From NCBI GenBank assembly GCA_040768125.1, contig JAXGNG010000001.1:1426001-1490000 (forward strand): a stretch of 64,000 nt of DNA, given 5' to 3'. The notes beneath the pieces are model-generated. The model was not told the origin of the DNA, made no database searches, and saw only the letters and a program-made list of their open reading frames with translations. Position numbers and translations under genes: made by a program. This DNA is from RBG-16-49-21 sp040768125. GTDB taxonomy: Bacteria; Spirochaetota; UBA4802; UBA5550. Positions 9,187 to 17,682 of this stretch are shown here, in pieces; within the stretch, counting starts at the first letter, position 1; each line of letters begins with the position of its first letter.

Positions 9187-9555
9187 ATGATCGTCATTGA
9201 AAGCATCAACCATATAGGCATCACCGTGTCGAAGCTTGAGGAATCGGTGAAATTCTACAAGGACCTGTTTGATTTCGAAATCATCGACAGGGCCAGCGCT
9301 CCCGGCTTCGCCCTCATGCGGGTCGCCGACATCAATATCGGCCTCTACGAGTCGCCCGGTTACCGGGGGCCTGACGGGCCCCAGGGGAGGATCGCCTTTT
9401 TCGTTGACGAGGAGGACTTCGAGGACGCCGTCGACGAAATCCAGGAGAGGGAACTCACGATAATCCACGGCCCGGAAAACATTCGGAAGGGCAAGGTGGT
9501 GGTGTTCCTCGATCCGGACGGAAACCAGATAGAGCTGTCCTACCCGGCGATCTAG
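9187..9555 (+). CDS. VOC (glyoxalase/dioxygenase fold) protein
   Basis: 122 residues, the usual length of a single-chain vicinal-oxygen-chelate subunit with two beta-alpha-beta-beta-beta modules. Start of module one INHIGITV with the metal-ligand His9; the closing strand DPDGNQIELSY supplies Glu116. Family members include glyoxalase I, methylmalonyl-CoA epimerase and fosfomycin or bleomycin resistance proteins; this one is closest in look to generic lyase-type VOC proteins and I cannot assign a substrate. ATG 9187 follows a GGCAAGAGG ribosome site. It sits 26 bases ahead of an aldolase gene. Confidence 0.85.
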   Translation: MIVIESINHIGITVSKLEESVKFYKDLFDFEIIDRASAPGFALMRVADINIGLYESPGYRGPDGPQGRIAFFVDEEDFEDAVDEIQERELTIIHGPENIRKGKVVVFLDPDGNQIELSYPAI

Positions 9556-9581
9556 ACCGCATCATGGGAGGTGAGCGCCAC

Positions 9582-10217
9582 GTGGGGGATGAATTCCCGT
9601 CGCTCCTGAAAAACCACAGGGTCATCCCCGTGGCTCGCTTTGACGGCCCTGATCGGGCCCTCCGCACCGCGGAGCTTCTCCGGTCCCACTCCTTCGGAAT
9701 TCTCGAGATCACCCTCCGGACCGACGCGGCGATTGAAAGCATACGCCGCGTGACGGCTGAATTTCCCGGCCTCGTCGTGGGCGCGGGAAGCGTGCTCGAC
9801 GCCGACTCGATGAAGAGGGCCCGGGACGCCGGCGCCGCCTTCTGCGTGGCCCCCGGCCTGGATACGCGTCTCCTCGATGAGGCGCGGAAGGCGGGGCTTC
9901 CCTTCATTCCCGGCGCCGCCACCCCGACGGAGCTGAACGCCGCCCTCGCTTTCGGCGAGGTGGTAAAGGTTTTCCCCGTTTCCCTCCTGGGGGGGGCCGA
10001 GTACATCAGGGCTGTTTCCGCGCCATTCGCCTCGCGACGTTTCCACCTGGTCCCCACGGGGGGCGTCAACGAGAATAACTATCTTGATTACCTGAAACTT
10101 GACCGGGTCATCTCCGTGGGCATGTCATACCTCGTTGATCCCGGACTCGTCGCCGCGGGTGATTACGACGCCCTTGGGGAGCGGATGAAGCGGATCAAGA
10201 CGGCCCTCGAGGGGTAG
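9582..10217 (+). CDS. eda: KDPG/KHG aldolase
   Basis: 211 residues, as expected for the class I aldolase that splits 2-keto-3-deoxy-6-phosphogluconate (Entner-Doudoroff) or 4-hydroxy-2-ketoglutarate. The catalytic Glu is in LEITLRT (Glu42) and the Schiff-base Lys in VVKVFPVS (Lys129); the phosphate-binding GAATPTE and PTGGV segments are also present. GTG 9582 is the better start because GGGAGGTGAG lies six bases before it; ATG 9564 would begin inside that ribosome site. No other Entner-Doudoroff gene is in the window, so which of the two reactions it performs is open. Confidence 0.92.
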   Translation: MGDEFPSLLKNHRVIPVARFDGPDRALRTAELLRSHSFGILEITLRTDAAIESIRRVTAEFPGLVVGAGSVLDADSMKRARDAGAAFCVAPGLDTRLLDEARKAGLPFIPGAATPTELNAALAFGEVVKVFPVSLLGGAEYIRAVSAPFASRRFHLVPTGGVNENNYLDYLKLDRVISVGMSYLVDPGLVAAGDYDALGERMKRIKTALEG

Positions 10218-10224
10218 CGCGGGA

Positions 10225-11181
10225 ATGGCGCTCCGCGGCACCCTCCTCACGAATGCCCTGGGAAAGAGGCATCTCCTCTACGAAGATCCCTCCACGAACT
10301 GTTTTCGCCTTTTCAACGGCGAGGGTGACGGTCTCCGCGGGCTGACACTCGACTGGTACGGGGGATACCTCCTCGTCCAGTATTTCGACGACGCCCTCGG
10401 CGAGCTGACGGACGAAATAACCGCGCTTATTGGATCACACGCGTCCGGCTTCCCCGCGCCTCCCCGGGGGGTACTCCTGAAGAGGCGGCCGGGACCGGGC
10501 CGGGGGGGCGCCGCCCAGGCATCGGCGGCGAGAAGCGTTCTCCTGTCCGGGGAGGCGCCGCCGCGGGGTTTCCATGTGAAACAGAACGGCGTCGATGCGA
10601 TCGTTGACCTCATGGAGGGGCAGAACACGGGGGTGTTCCTCGACATGCGCGGGGTCAGGGACCGCCTGGAGGGCTACTACGCTCCCCGGGACCGGATGCT
10701 CAACCTGTTCTGTTACACGGCACTCTTTTCCGTCCATGCCCTCAGGTGCGGAATCGGCGGCGCGGTGAACGTGGATCTTTCGAAGGGGGTCCTCGAGCGG
10801 GCCAGGGCCAACTACGCGCTCAACGGGCTTCGCGTCGATGACCGGGATTTCGTGTACGGCGATTCCCTCGACTGGATCAGGCGCCTCAAGAAAAAGGGCG
10901 CGCGTTTTACCTTTGCCCTCTTCGATCCTCCCACCTTTTCCAGGAACCGGAGGAGGACCTTTTCGGTGAAACGCCACTATTCATCGGCCCTGGGCCTCCT
11001 GGCCGGTATCGTGGGCCCCGGGTGGGTCCTGACATCGGTCAACTCGCCGTCGATCTCCGTCGAGGAGTACCGGGGGTTCCATCCGGGCGGATGGAAATGC
11101 GAGTTCGTGGAGCATGAACCCCTCGATTTCCCCTCCCGGGAATCTCCCTACCTGAAAGCGGGCCTTTGGAGGCTGCCGTGA
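10225..11181 (+). CDS. RlmI-like class I SAM-dependent rRNA (cytosine) methyltransferase
   Basis: 318 residues. The N-terminal part (about 15-60) has the GDGLRGLTLDWYG segment found after the PUA domain of RlmI-like proteins, and the C-terminal half is a Rossmann methyltransferase: LNLFCYTALFSVHAL, VNVDLSKGVLERA, GDSLDW and the FDPPTFSR catalytic motif. RlmI methylates C1962 of 23S rRNA. The protein is shorter than E. coli RlmI because most of the PUA domain is absent, and it has an Arg/Pro/Gly-rich insertion near residues 80-110. Position-specific target is therefore uncertain. Confidence 0.85.
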   Translation: MALRGTLLTNALGKRHLLYEDPSTNCFRLFNGEGDGLRGLTLDWYGGYLLVQYFDDALGELTDEITALIGSHASGFPAPPRGVLLKRRPGPGRGGAAQASAARSVLLSGEAPPRGFHVKQNGVDAIVDLMEGQNTGVFLDMRGVRDRLEGYYAPRDRMLNLFCYTALFSVHALRCGIGGAVNVDLSKGVLERARANYALNGLRVDDRDFVYGDSLDWIRRLKKKGARFTFALFDPPTFSRNRRRTFSVKRHYSSALGLLAGIVGPGWVLTSVNSPSISVEEYRGFHPGGWKCEFVEHEPLDFPSRESPYLKAGLWRLP

Positions 11182-11247
11182 CGCGAGGAGGTATGGCGCG
11201 GCCCGGGGTTTGCCCCGCCCCGCCTCGATGCGGCGAATAAAAAAATC

Positions 11248-11276
11248 TTGACACTCCGCATTCCCGCGCCGATCAT
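11248..11276 (+). promoter_or_regulatory. Candidate sigma-70 promoter for 11313-12981
   Basis: TTGACA at 11248-11253, a 17-base spacer and GATCAT at 11271-11276, ending 36 bases before the first ATG. The -35 box is perfect and the -10 box keeps four of six consensus bases. It would drive the two membrane-anchored proteins that follow. Confidence 0.5.
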
Positions 11277-11312
11277 ACGATAACGTAAACGAAACCACGA
11301 TACTGGTGCGGC

Positions 11313-11981
11313 ATGCTCTACATCTCCCTCGCCCTCATCTTCATCGGAATCATCATTTTCATCTTCTCCATCATCGTTGATGCCAGGAGAACCCATGAGG
11401 AGAAGGCGCCGCCCGTGGAGCCGCCTTCAGAAAAGGTTCCGCCCCGGATGGAAGGCGGGGCGCGGCCCTCCGGGAAGACGCATCGGGTTGTCGGATCCGG
11501 CCGGGAAGCGATGCCCGGGAGCGCGGCGGCCCCCCAGTCCCAGGGGGGAGCCAGGCAGGCCCCGTCGCCGTCCCCCCCGGGGAGGCGGGAGGCCCGGGCA
11601 CGCAGCGCCTCATCCCGGCGGGAAACCCCACCGCGCGTGCAATCCGAGCCCCTGGCGGTGCTTTACGAGGACAGCTCGCGGGTCATTGACTATGATTCCG
11701 CTTCCGGGATCATCGATCCGAGCCTTGAGAGATATAAACAGATACGGAGGATCGGCAGGGGGCGGTTCGCCGTTGAAAAGGGCGGGATCACCTTCCGGAC
11801 CGAGTCGACCCTCTACCGGTTCGACTTCCATCGCCTTCGCGACATCAGGGAGGGGAGCCGGCATCTCGCGCTTTTCCTCGGGGGCAGTGAATCGGTGAGG
11901 CTTTTTATTTTCGAATCGGAAAGCGGATTGATACGGACAGCGGCGGCGGCGTATCGCGATTACCTGGGGAGCCCGGCCTGA
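11313..11981 (+). CDS. Single-pass membrane protein with Pro/Arg-rich linker, unknown function
   Basis: 222 residues. A very hydrophobic N-terminal helix (about 2-22) is followed by a low-complexity Pro/Arg/Ser-rich linker (about 30-115) and a small globular C-terminal domain of alternating strands (about 125-222; IGRGRFAVEKGGITF is its start). The C-terminal domain has the periodicity of a PH-like or beta-sandwich fold, but this is only impression. The next gene starts two bases after the stop, so both are translated together. Confidence 0.7.
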   Translation: MLYISLALIFIGIIIFIFSIIVDARRTHEEKAPPVEPPSEKVPPRMEGGARPSGKTHRVVGSGREAMPGSAAAPQSQGGARQAPSPSPPGRREARARSASSRRETPPRVQSEPLAVLYEDSSRVIDYDSASGIIDPSLERYKQIRRIGRGRFAVEKGGITFRTESTLYRFDFHRLRDIREGSRHLALFLGGSESVRLFIFESESGLIRTAAAAYRDYLGSPA

Positions 11982-11982
11982 C

Positions 11983-12981
11983 ATGTACGACAGATATCAA
12001 AGCAGGAGGAAGAACACGTTCCTCCGGCGGGTTATTATCACCGCCATCATGGTCGCCGGGTGCGCATTCCTGGTCGTGAGATACCACCATCACCTGACTT
12101 TCTGGCGGTACGACCAGAACAGGCTTTTCGGACGCGTGGAGGCCGCGCTGAAGATCAATGACGCGGTGAAAAAACGGAAGGCCATCGGAGAACTAACGGA
12201 GACCTTCATGCGCTACAAGGAGGAGCGTCCGGCGGATCCCGAGGCGTTCCTGGTCTCGGGGAAGGTGCGGTATCACCACGCCATGGCAATGCTTCCCGGC
12301 ACTTTTTCCGAGCTCTTGATCAACGACCGGGCCGCGGACATAGAAAAGGAACCGAAGGCGGAATTCATCAGGGCGATCAGGGACTTCAGGAAGGCGCGGG
12401 CGCTTGACGAGGGAGCCCTTGATGAAACATCCATCTTCATGCTCGCCACCTCGGCGTATCTGTCCGGCTACTATGCCCCGGCCGAGATAATGGCGATGAT
12501 CGGGAAGCGAGGAGACCCTGGAAAGGGAATGGACGTTGAATTCATCAGGTTTTACTCAATAATAAATATTCTGAACGGGAAGGAGGATTACGGCCTTGAC
12601 TTCCTTTCCAGGCACGGCATGGCCGGAGACTCCATCCGGGGCCTCCTTTTCTACGCCACGGCCGAGCGCATGGCGAAGAAGTACACCGGCGCCATCATGA
12701 CCTACCGGAAAGTCCTGGAAATGACCCCCGATGACAGGATCCGCGAACTGGTGCATTTCAACCTGGGCAGGATTTATTACCAGCAGTCTCTCTTCCGCGA
12801 GGCCATCGAGCAGTTTTCCGACGCACTCGGGCTGAACGAAGGGAGCATCCCGTCACGGATCTGGATGGGAAGGTGCCACCTTGCCCTCGGGGACAGGGAG
12901 AAGGCCAGGGCAATATGGAACGAGGTCCTGGTGCGGGACGGATCCAACGCGGAGGCGAAACAGCTTCTCGGGACCATATGA
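11983..12981 (+). CDS. Membrane-anchored TPR protein
   Basis: 332 residues. A membrane helix lies at about 15-37, followed by helical repeats; the best TPR units are in the C-terminal third (HFNLGRIYYQQSLFREAIEQFSDAL and IWMGRCHLALGDREKARAIW, cited here as two separate units at about 258-320). It probably acts as a scaffold on the outer face of the inner membrane. It ends 231 bases before mreB, is not in the same tight operon, but could belong to cell envelope assembly; this is inference from position. Confidence 0.75.
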   Translation: MYDRYQSRRKNTFLRRVIITAIMVAGCAFLVVRYHHHLTFWRYDQNRLFGRVEAALKINDAVKKRKAIGELTETFMRYKEERPADPEAFLVSGKVRYHHAMAMLPGTFSELLINDRAADIEKEPKAEFIRAIRDFRKARALDEGALDETSIFMLATSAYLSGYYAPAEIMAMIGKRGDPGKGMDVEFIRFYSIINILNGKEDYGLDFLSRHGMAGDSIRGLLFYATAERMAKKYTGAIMTYRKVLEMTPDDRIRELVHFNLGRIYYQQSLFREAIEQFSDALGLNEGSIPSRIWMGRCHLALGDREKARAIWNEVLVRDGSNAEAKQLLGTI

Positions 12982-13097
12982 GTGACGGGCCTAAAGAGGA
13001 CCGCCATGCCGCGGCAGGGGCGCCGTGAAGCGTGCCTGTGGGCGGTTCGGGATCGGCACGTACCCGCCTCGTAATTTGGAAAAATGGCGATAATATC

Positions 13098-13128
13098 TTG
13101 ACAAAAAAAACGCCTATTGTAGTAGAAA
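13098..13128 (+). promoter_or_regulatory. Candidate promoter of the mre-rod cluster
   Basis: TTGACA at 13098-13103 with weak -10 candidates at 13120-13128 (TAGTAG or TAGAAA), in an AT-rich stretch about 85 bases upstream of mreB. The -35 box is convincing; the -10 is not. Confidence 0.4.
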
Positions 13129-13212
13129 GTCCTGTGCTTCTCGCTCACAAGCCGGTCGAAGTACGCGGGCGCCGGATTATCTGACACCCATCAACCTGAG
13201 GAGTAGGTATAC

Positions 13213-14238
13213 ATGTTTCTTGATTCGCTATATGGAATGTTTTCGAATGATATGGGTATCGATCTCGGCACCGCGAACACACTGGTCCACGTGAAAGGCC
13301 AGGGGATCGTGCTTTCAGAGCCCTCCGTCGTGGCGGTCCAGACCAGCACGGGGAGGGTCCTCGCCGTGGGGCACGAGGCGAAACGGATGCTGGGGAGGAC
13401 CCCCGGCGATATCGTGGCAATACGCCCGATGAAGGACGGCGTCATCGCGGATTTCGAGACCGTCGAGAAGATGATTCGCTATTTCATCACCAAGGTCCAC
13501 AAGAGGAAGACCCTGGTCCGGCCCAGGGTGGTCATCGGGGTGCCCTCGGGGATCACCGAGGTGGAAAAGCGCGCCGTGAGGGAATCGGCGGAGCAGGCGG
13601 GGGCCCGGGAGATATTCCTGATCGAGGAGGCCCTGGCCGCCGCGATCGGCGCGAATATCCCCATCCATGAGCCCGCGGGGCACATGGTCATCGATATCGG
13701 GGGTGGGACCACCGAGATCGCGGTGATATCCCTCGGGGGCATGGTCATCTCGGATTCCATCCGGATCGCCGGGGACGAATTCGACGAGGCGATAATCAAA
13801 TACATGCGGACGCAGTACAACCTTGTAATCGGCGAACGGATGGCGGAGGAAGTGAAGTTCCGGATCGGAAATGCCTTCCCGGAAAAGAAAATCGAGACAA
13901 TGGAGCTCAAGGGAAGGGACGCCATATCCGGTCTCCCGCGCACCCTGGAGATAGACACCACGGAGGTGCGGAAGGCCCTGAAGGAGCCGGTGGACCAGGT
14001 CCTGGACGGCATCAAGCACGCCCTGGAAAAAACCCCCCCGGAGCTCGCGGCGGATATCGTCGAGCGGGGAATCGTCATGACCGGCGGCGGCTCTCTCCTG
14101 AAGGGGCTCGACAAGTATATCAGCAAGGAAACCGGCGTACCGGTGATTCTGGCGGAAAATCCCCTTACCTGCGTGGTCCTGGGGGCGGGCAAATTCCTCG
14201 AGGAATTGAAGCACCTGTACCGGGCGAATCTGAAATAA
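13213..14238 (+). CDS. mreB: Rod shape-determining protein MreB
   Basis: 341 residues, standard length. Actin-like ATPase that forms membrane-associated filaments guiding lateral wall synthesis. N-terminal phosphate-1 motif GIDLGTANTLV, central DIGGGTTEIAVISLGG (phosphate-2) and the adenosine motif VMTGGGSLLKGL are all intact, as is the short amphipathic N terminus (FLDSLYGMFS) that binds membrane. The ATG at 13213 has TGAGGAG upstream. First gene of mreB-mreC-mreD-mrdA-rodA. Confidence 0.97.
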   Translation: MFLDSLYGMFSNDMGIDLGTANTLVHVKGQGIVLSEPSVVAVQTSTGRVLAVGHEAKRMLGRTPGDIVAIRPMKDGVIADFETVEKMIRYFITKVHKRKTLVRPRVVIGVPSGITEVEKRAVRESAEQAGAREIFLIEEALAAAIGANIPIHEPAGHMVIDIGGGTTEIAVISLGGMVISDSIRIAGDEFDEAIIKYMRTQYNLVIGERMAEEVKFRIGNAFPEKKIETMELKGRDAISGLPRTLEIDTTEVRKALKEPVDQVLDGIKHALEKTPPELAADIVERGIVMTGGGSLLKGLDKYISKETGVPVILAENPLTCVVLGAGKFLEELKHLYRANLK

Positions 14239-14289
14239 GGCAGGCGCGCCGGCCCGCGGGGTTCCCGCTCCCCGGGTCCGGAAGCGCGA

Positions 14290-15177
14290 GTGAACCATAT
14301 CGTGGAATTTATCGTACGACATCGAAGCGTCGTGGCCCTTGTGTCTTTCAGCCTCTTCTGCGTCGTGTCCCTGTCGGTCCAGTCAACCACCTTCACCCTC
14401 ACCTTCGAGGGAGTCATCAGCGCGATGACGATGCCGTTCCAGAAGGCCTACGACGGCATCCAGGGGGGCATCTCGCGCATATGGGCCGGCTTCACCGAGC
14501 TGACGCGGGTCCGCGAGGAGCTTGCTATCACCAGGAAAAAGCTCCAGAAATACGAGGCCATGAACGAGGAGATGAGCGAGATCAAGCGCGAAAACGCGCG
14601 CCTTCGTTCCCTTGCCGGAATGACGGAGAGGGTCGAGTTCGAATCGATTCCCGCGTCGATCATCTCGAAGGACCCGGACAACTGGTTCCGCACCATCATC
14701 ATCAACCGGGGGACCTCCGACGGGGTGAGCGAGAACATGCCCGTCATCGCCTTCCAGGGGGGGCAGAAGGCCGTCGTGGGAAAGGTCATCGAGGCGCGCA
14801 GGAGCATTTCGCGTATCGCTCCCATCATATCCCCCGACGTCAAGATCGGGGTGAAACTGCAGGAGGCGCGCTTCCCCGGGCTCCTCTACGGCTATTCGGG
14901 CAACTCCAATCTCTGCAAAATGGACTACATCAGCCGCGCCGCGTTCATACGATTCAACGACGTGGTGATCACCTCGGGCCAGGGCGGCGTGTTCCCCCCG
15001 GGGCTTGTGGTGGGGACCGTCCTGAAATCCTACGCCCTCGAGTCGAGCGCATTCCAGCGGGCCATCGTCAAACCCGTCATCGATTACGATCTCGTTGAAG
15101 ACGTCTTCGTGATCAAAAAGGATATCGACAAGGATCTTTTCGAGCTTTTCGAGGAAGAGAAAGAGAAAAAGCAATGA
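14290..15177 (+). CDS. mreC: Rod shape-determining protein MreC
   Basis: 295 residues. Bitopic membrane protein of the elongasome: cytoplasmic N terminus, one membrane helix (about 14-33), a periplasmic coiled coil (about 68-108) and two beta-barrel-like domains. SIPASIISKDPDNWFRTIIINRG and similar strands at about 118-150 match the MreC core. It starts with GTG 14290. The last four bases overlap mreD (ATGA), so coupling is expected. Confidence 0.93.
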   Translation: MNHIVEFIVRHRSVVALVSFSLFCVVSLSVQSTTFTLTFEGVISAMTMPFQKAYDGIQGGISRIWAGFTELTRVREELAITRKKLQKYEAMNEEMSEIKRENARLRSLAGMTERVEFESIPASIISKDPDNWFRTIIINRGTSDGVSENMPVIAFQGGQKAVVGKVIEARRSISRIAPIISPDVKIGVKLQEARFPGLLYGYSGNSNLCKMDYISRAAFIRFNDVVITSGQGGVFPPGLVVGTVLKSYALESSAFQRAIVKPVIDYDLVEDVFVIKKDIDKDLFELFEEEKEKKQ

Positions 15178-15677
15178 TCGTAACCTATCTTTTCACCGCC
15201 GCCATCATACTCGTTTCCCTCCTCGTGCAGGGGCACACCTCCTTTGACGTCCTCCGTATCGCCGGCGTCAAACCGGACCTTATCTTCATCACCGTGGTCT
15301 ACCTGTCATACTGCTTCGGCTCCTTTTACGGCGAGGTGACCGCCTTCATCAGCGGGCTCCTCCATGACGCGGTTTCCAATTCTCCCCTGGGGCTCCTTAC
15401 GCTTCCCAAGGTGGCCGTGGCCTTCATCATCGGGATGTTCGGCCGGTCGCTTTTCAAGAGCAACATTCTCACGATATCGCTCCTCCTGTTTTCAGCGTCC
15501 ATCGTCAAGGGATTTCTCACGCTGTTTCTCTGCTATGTCTTTCATGAGTCGTCGGCCTCGTCAATATTGAGCATCATTCTTCCCGAGGCGTTCTACAACG
15601 CCCTCCTGGCGCCGCCCCTCTTCTTCCTCTTTGACAAGATTTTCGAGCGGGAGCTCGAGCGGGAGGGTTATCTCTGA
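15174..15677 (+). CDS. mreD: Rod shape-determining protein MreD
   Basis: 167 residues, almost entirely hydrophobic with five or six predicted membrane helices. KPDLIFITVVYLSYCFGSF followed by GEVTAFISGLLHDAVSNSPLG fits MreD, where a helix pair precedes a conserved small loop. It links MreC to the PBP2/RodA synthase in the inner membrane. It overlaps mreC by four bases and ends one base before the mrdA start. Confidence 0.92.
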   Translation: MIVTYLFTAAIILVSLLVQGHTSFDVLRIAGVKPDLIFITVVYLSYCFGSFYGEVTAFISGLLHDAVSNSPLGLLTLPKVAVAFIIGMFGRSLFKSNILTISLLLFSASIVKGFLTLFLCYVFHESSASSILSIILPEAFYNALLAPPLFFLFDKIFERELEREGYL

Positions 15678-15678
15678 G

Positions 15679-17667
15679 ATGCTGATGCGCTCCTCGGTCA
15701 AGTCCAAGCTCCAGGAGGCCTTCCGGATCAGGATGATCGTGTTCATGGCGGTGACGGGGCTTGTCTTTTTCGTGCTCCTGGTGCAGCTCGTCAACCTCCA
15801 GCTCATCCACGGGAAAGAGTACCGCGTCAGGGCGCGGATCAACATGGAAAGCAATATCCCGATACCCGCCGCCCGGGGCGACATGTTCGACCGCAATTTC
15901 CAGGAAGGGAAAAACAACGTGGTGATCGTGTCGAACAGGCCTTCCTTCAACATCACCACGATACCCGCGAATTTCAAAACAAAAAAAAAATTTGAAGAAA
16001 CACTGGGCCTTATGGCCCGCCTCTTTGATATCGACAGGGAAGAGGTGCTGAAGGAAATAAGGGCCGGCAACCCCTGGCAGAGGGTGGTGCTCAAGGAGGA
16101 CGTGGAGTTCGACACCATCGTCAGGATCGCTTCCCACCGCAAGCGGTTTCCCCACATCGACTGGGAAGACGCCTCCGTGAGGGTGTATAACTTCAGCGAA
16201 ATGTTCGCCCACGTGGCGGGCTACGTGGGAAGCATCAGCCCGGACGAATACCGCAAGCTGAAATCCGAGGGATACAAGCACTACCACAAGATAGGCCAGT
16301 CCGGAATAGAGAAACAGTACGACAGGATCCTCAGGGGAAGGGACGGTCACGTGCGGCGCATCGTCGACGTGCGCCAGAGGACCGAGGGCGAGGAGGTGGG
16401 ACGCCCCCCCGTGGCGGGGAACAATCTCGTGCTCAGCCTCGATTACAACATCCAGCACGCCATTCACGACGCCATGGAGGGGATGAAGGGCGCCGCCATC
16501 GTGCTCAAGCCGTCGACGGGGGAGATCATCGCCCTGGTCAGCAAGCCCGATTATGATCCGAACATGATCATTTCGAAGAACAACACCGCGGCGATCCGCG
16601 AGCTCCAGACGGACAAGGAACGCCCCTTTCTCAACCGCGTGATACAATCGAAGTATCCCCCGGCGTCGACCTTCAAGCTCGTGACGGGCGTGGCGGCCCT
16701 TGAAACCGAAAAGGTAACGCCGGAAAAGACCTACCATTGCACGGGAAAATTCGTGCTCAAGGGATACCGCGACCATACCTTCTACGATTACGATGTCCAC
16801 GGCACGCTCGATTTCTGCTGGGCCATCGCGCGCTCGTGCAGCGTCTACTTCTACCAGGTGGGGCTCCTCACCGGCCCGACGGTGATCATGCGGTACGCCG
16901 AGGACTTCGGTCTCGGGAGCAGGACCGGGATCGACCTTCCCGGGGAGGTGCCCGGCTTTGTTCCCTCGAGGCAGTGGAAGTACAAGACCTTCGGCCAGCC
17001 CTGGTTTGACGGTGACACGGTCAACATGTCGATAGGCCAGGGCTTCGTCAACCTCACCCCGATCGGCATGTGCGATTTCGTCGCCGCCCTGGTCAACAAC
17101 GGTATCGTGTACCGTCCCCACGTGGTGAAGGAGGTCCGCAGCAACGATAACGCGAGGGTGATAAAGGCGTTCGCGAGGGAAAAGATACGTGAGATACCAC
17201 TTTCCCCCCTTACACTCCAGGCGATAAAGAAGGGAATGCGCCTGGGAGTCACCAGCGGGACATCGGGGCGCCTCGCCTACCTGAAGGTGCCCGTGGCGGG
17301 TAAAACGGGGACCGCCCAGACGCGGTCGGTGAGGCTGGAAAAATTCTCACAGCACGCCTGGTTCGTCGGCTACGCGCCCTACGAGGGCCCCGTGGAGAGC
17401 GCCATCGTCACCGTGGTGCTGGTCGAGTACGGTATCGCTGGCTCCGCCAGCGCCGTGCCCGTCGCCGAGCGGGTCTACTACAAGCTTCACGAACTTGGAT
17501 ATTTCAACGACGCGTCGACCGTTCCATCCCCCGCCGCCGCGACGGGGGATGGCGGGCTCCCCGAAGCCCGGAGGCCCGCGGAAAGGCTTCCCGGCATGGT
17601 CGGGGCCGCGGCACCGGCGCGGGGCGCCGGGGGCGGACCATCACGGCCGGACCAACCGGTTCATTGA
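15679..17667 (+). CDS. mrdA: Penicillin-binding protein 2 (elongasome transpeptidase)
   Basis: 662 residues from ATG 15679 (ATG 15685 also possible). Membrane helix at about 18-40, PBP dimerisation/pedestal domain (about 50-230), transpeptidase domain to about 610, and a low-complexity Pro/Ala/Gly tail. Active-site Ser330 lies in PPASTFK (SxxK) and the KTG triad is at Lys542 (VAGKTGTAQ). The second motif reads SCS in ARSCSVYFYQ, where PBP2 proteins usually have SxN or SxD. It cross-links new lateral-wall glycan with RodA, encoded 15 bases downstream. Confidence 0.95.
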   Translation: MLMRSSVKSKLQEAFRIRMIVFMAVTGLVFFVLLVQLVNLQLIHGKEYRVRARINMESNIPIPAARGDMFDRNFQEGKNNVVIVSNRPSFNITTIPANFKTKKKFEETLGLMARLFDIDREEVLKEIRAGNPWQRVVLKEDVEFDTIVRIASHRKRFPHIDWEDASVRVYNFSEMFAHVAGYVGSISPDEYRKLKSEGYKHYHKIGQSGIEKQYDRILRGRDGHVRRIVDVRQRTEGEEVGRPPVAGNNLVLSLDYNIQHAIHDAMEGMKGAAIVLKPSTGEIIALVSKPDYDPNMIISKNNTAAIRELQTDKERPFLNRVIQSKYPPASTFKLVTGVAALETEKVTPEKTYHCTGKFVLKGYRDHTFYDYDVHGTLDFCWAIARSCSVYFYQVGLLTGPTVIMRYAEDFGLGSRTGIDLPGEVPGFVPSRQWKYKTFGQPWFDGDTVNMSIGQGFVNLTPIGMCDFVAALVNNGIVYRPHVVKEVRSNDNARVIKAFAREKIREIPLSPLTLQAIKKGMRLGVTSGTSGRLAYLKVPVAGKTGTAQTRSVRLEKFSQHAWFVGYAPYEGPVESAIVTVVLVEYGIAGSASAVPVAERVYYKLHELGYFNDASTVPSPAAATGDGGLPEARRPAERLPGMVGAAAPARGAGGGPSRPDQPVH

Positions 17668-17682
17668 CGCAGAGGAACGGGC

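Noticed and set aside
15574..17121. Antisense open frame of 515 codons opposite mrdA
   Set aside because: Shadow of PBP2 coding sequence; no start site or recognisable protein.
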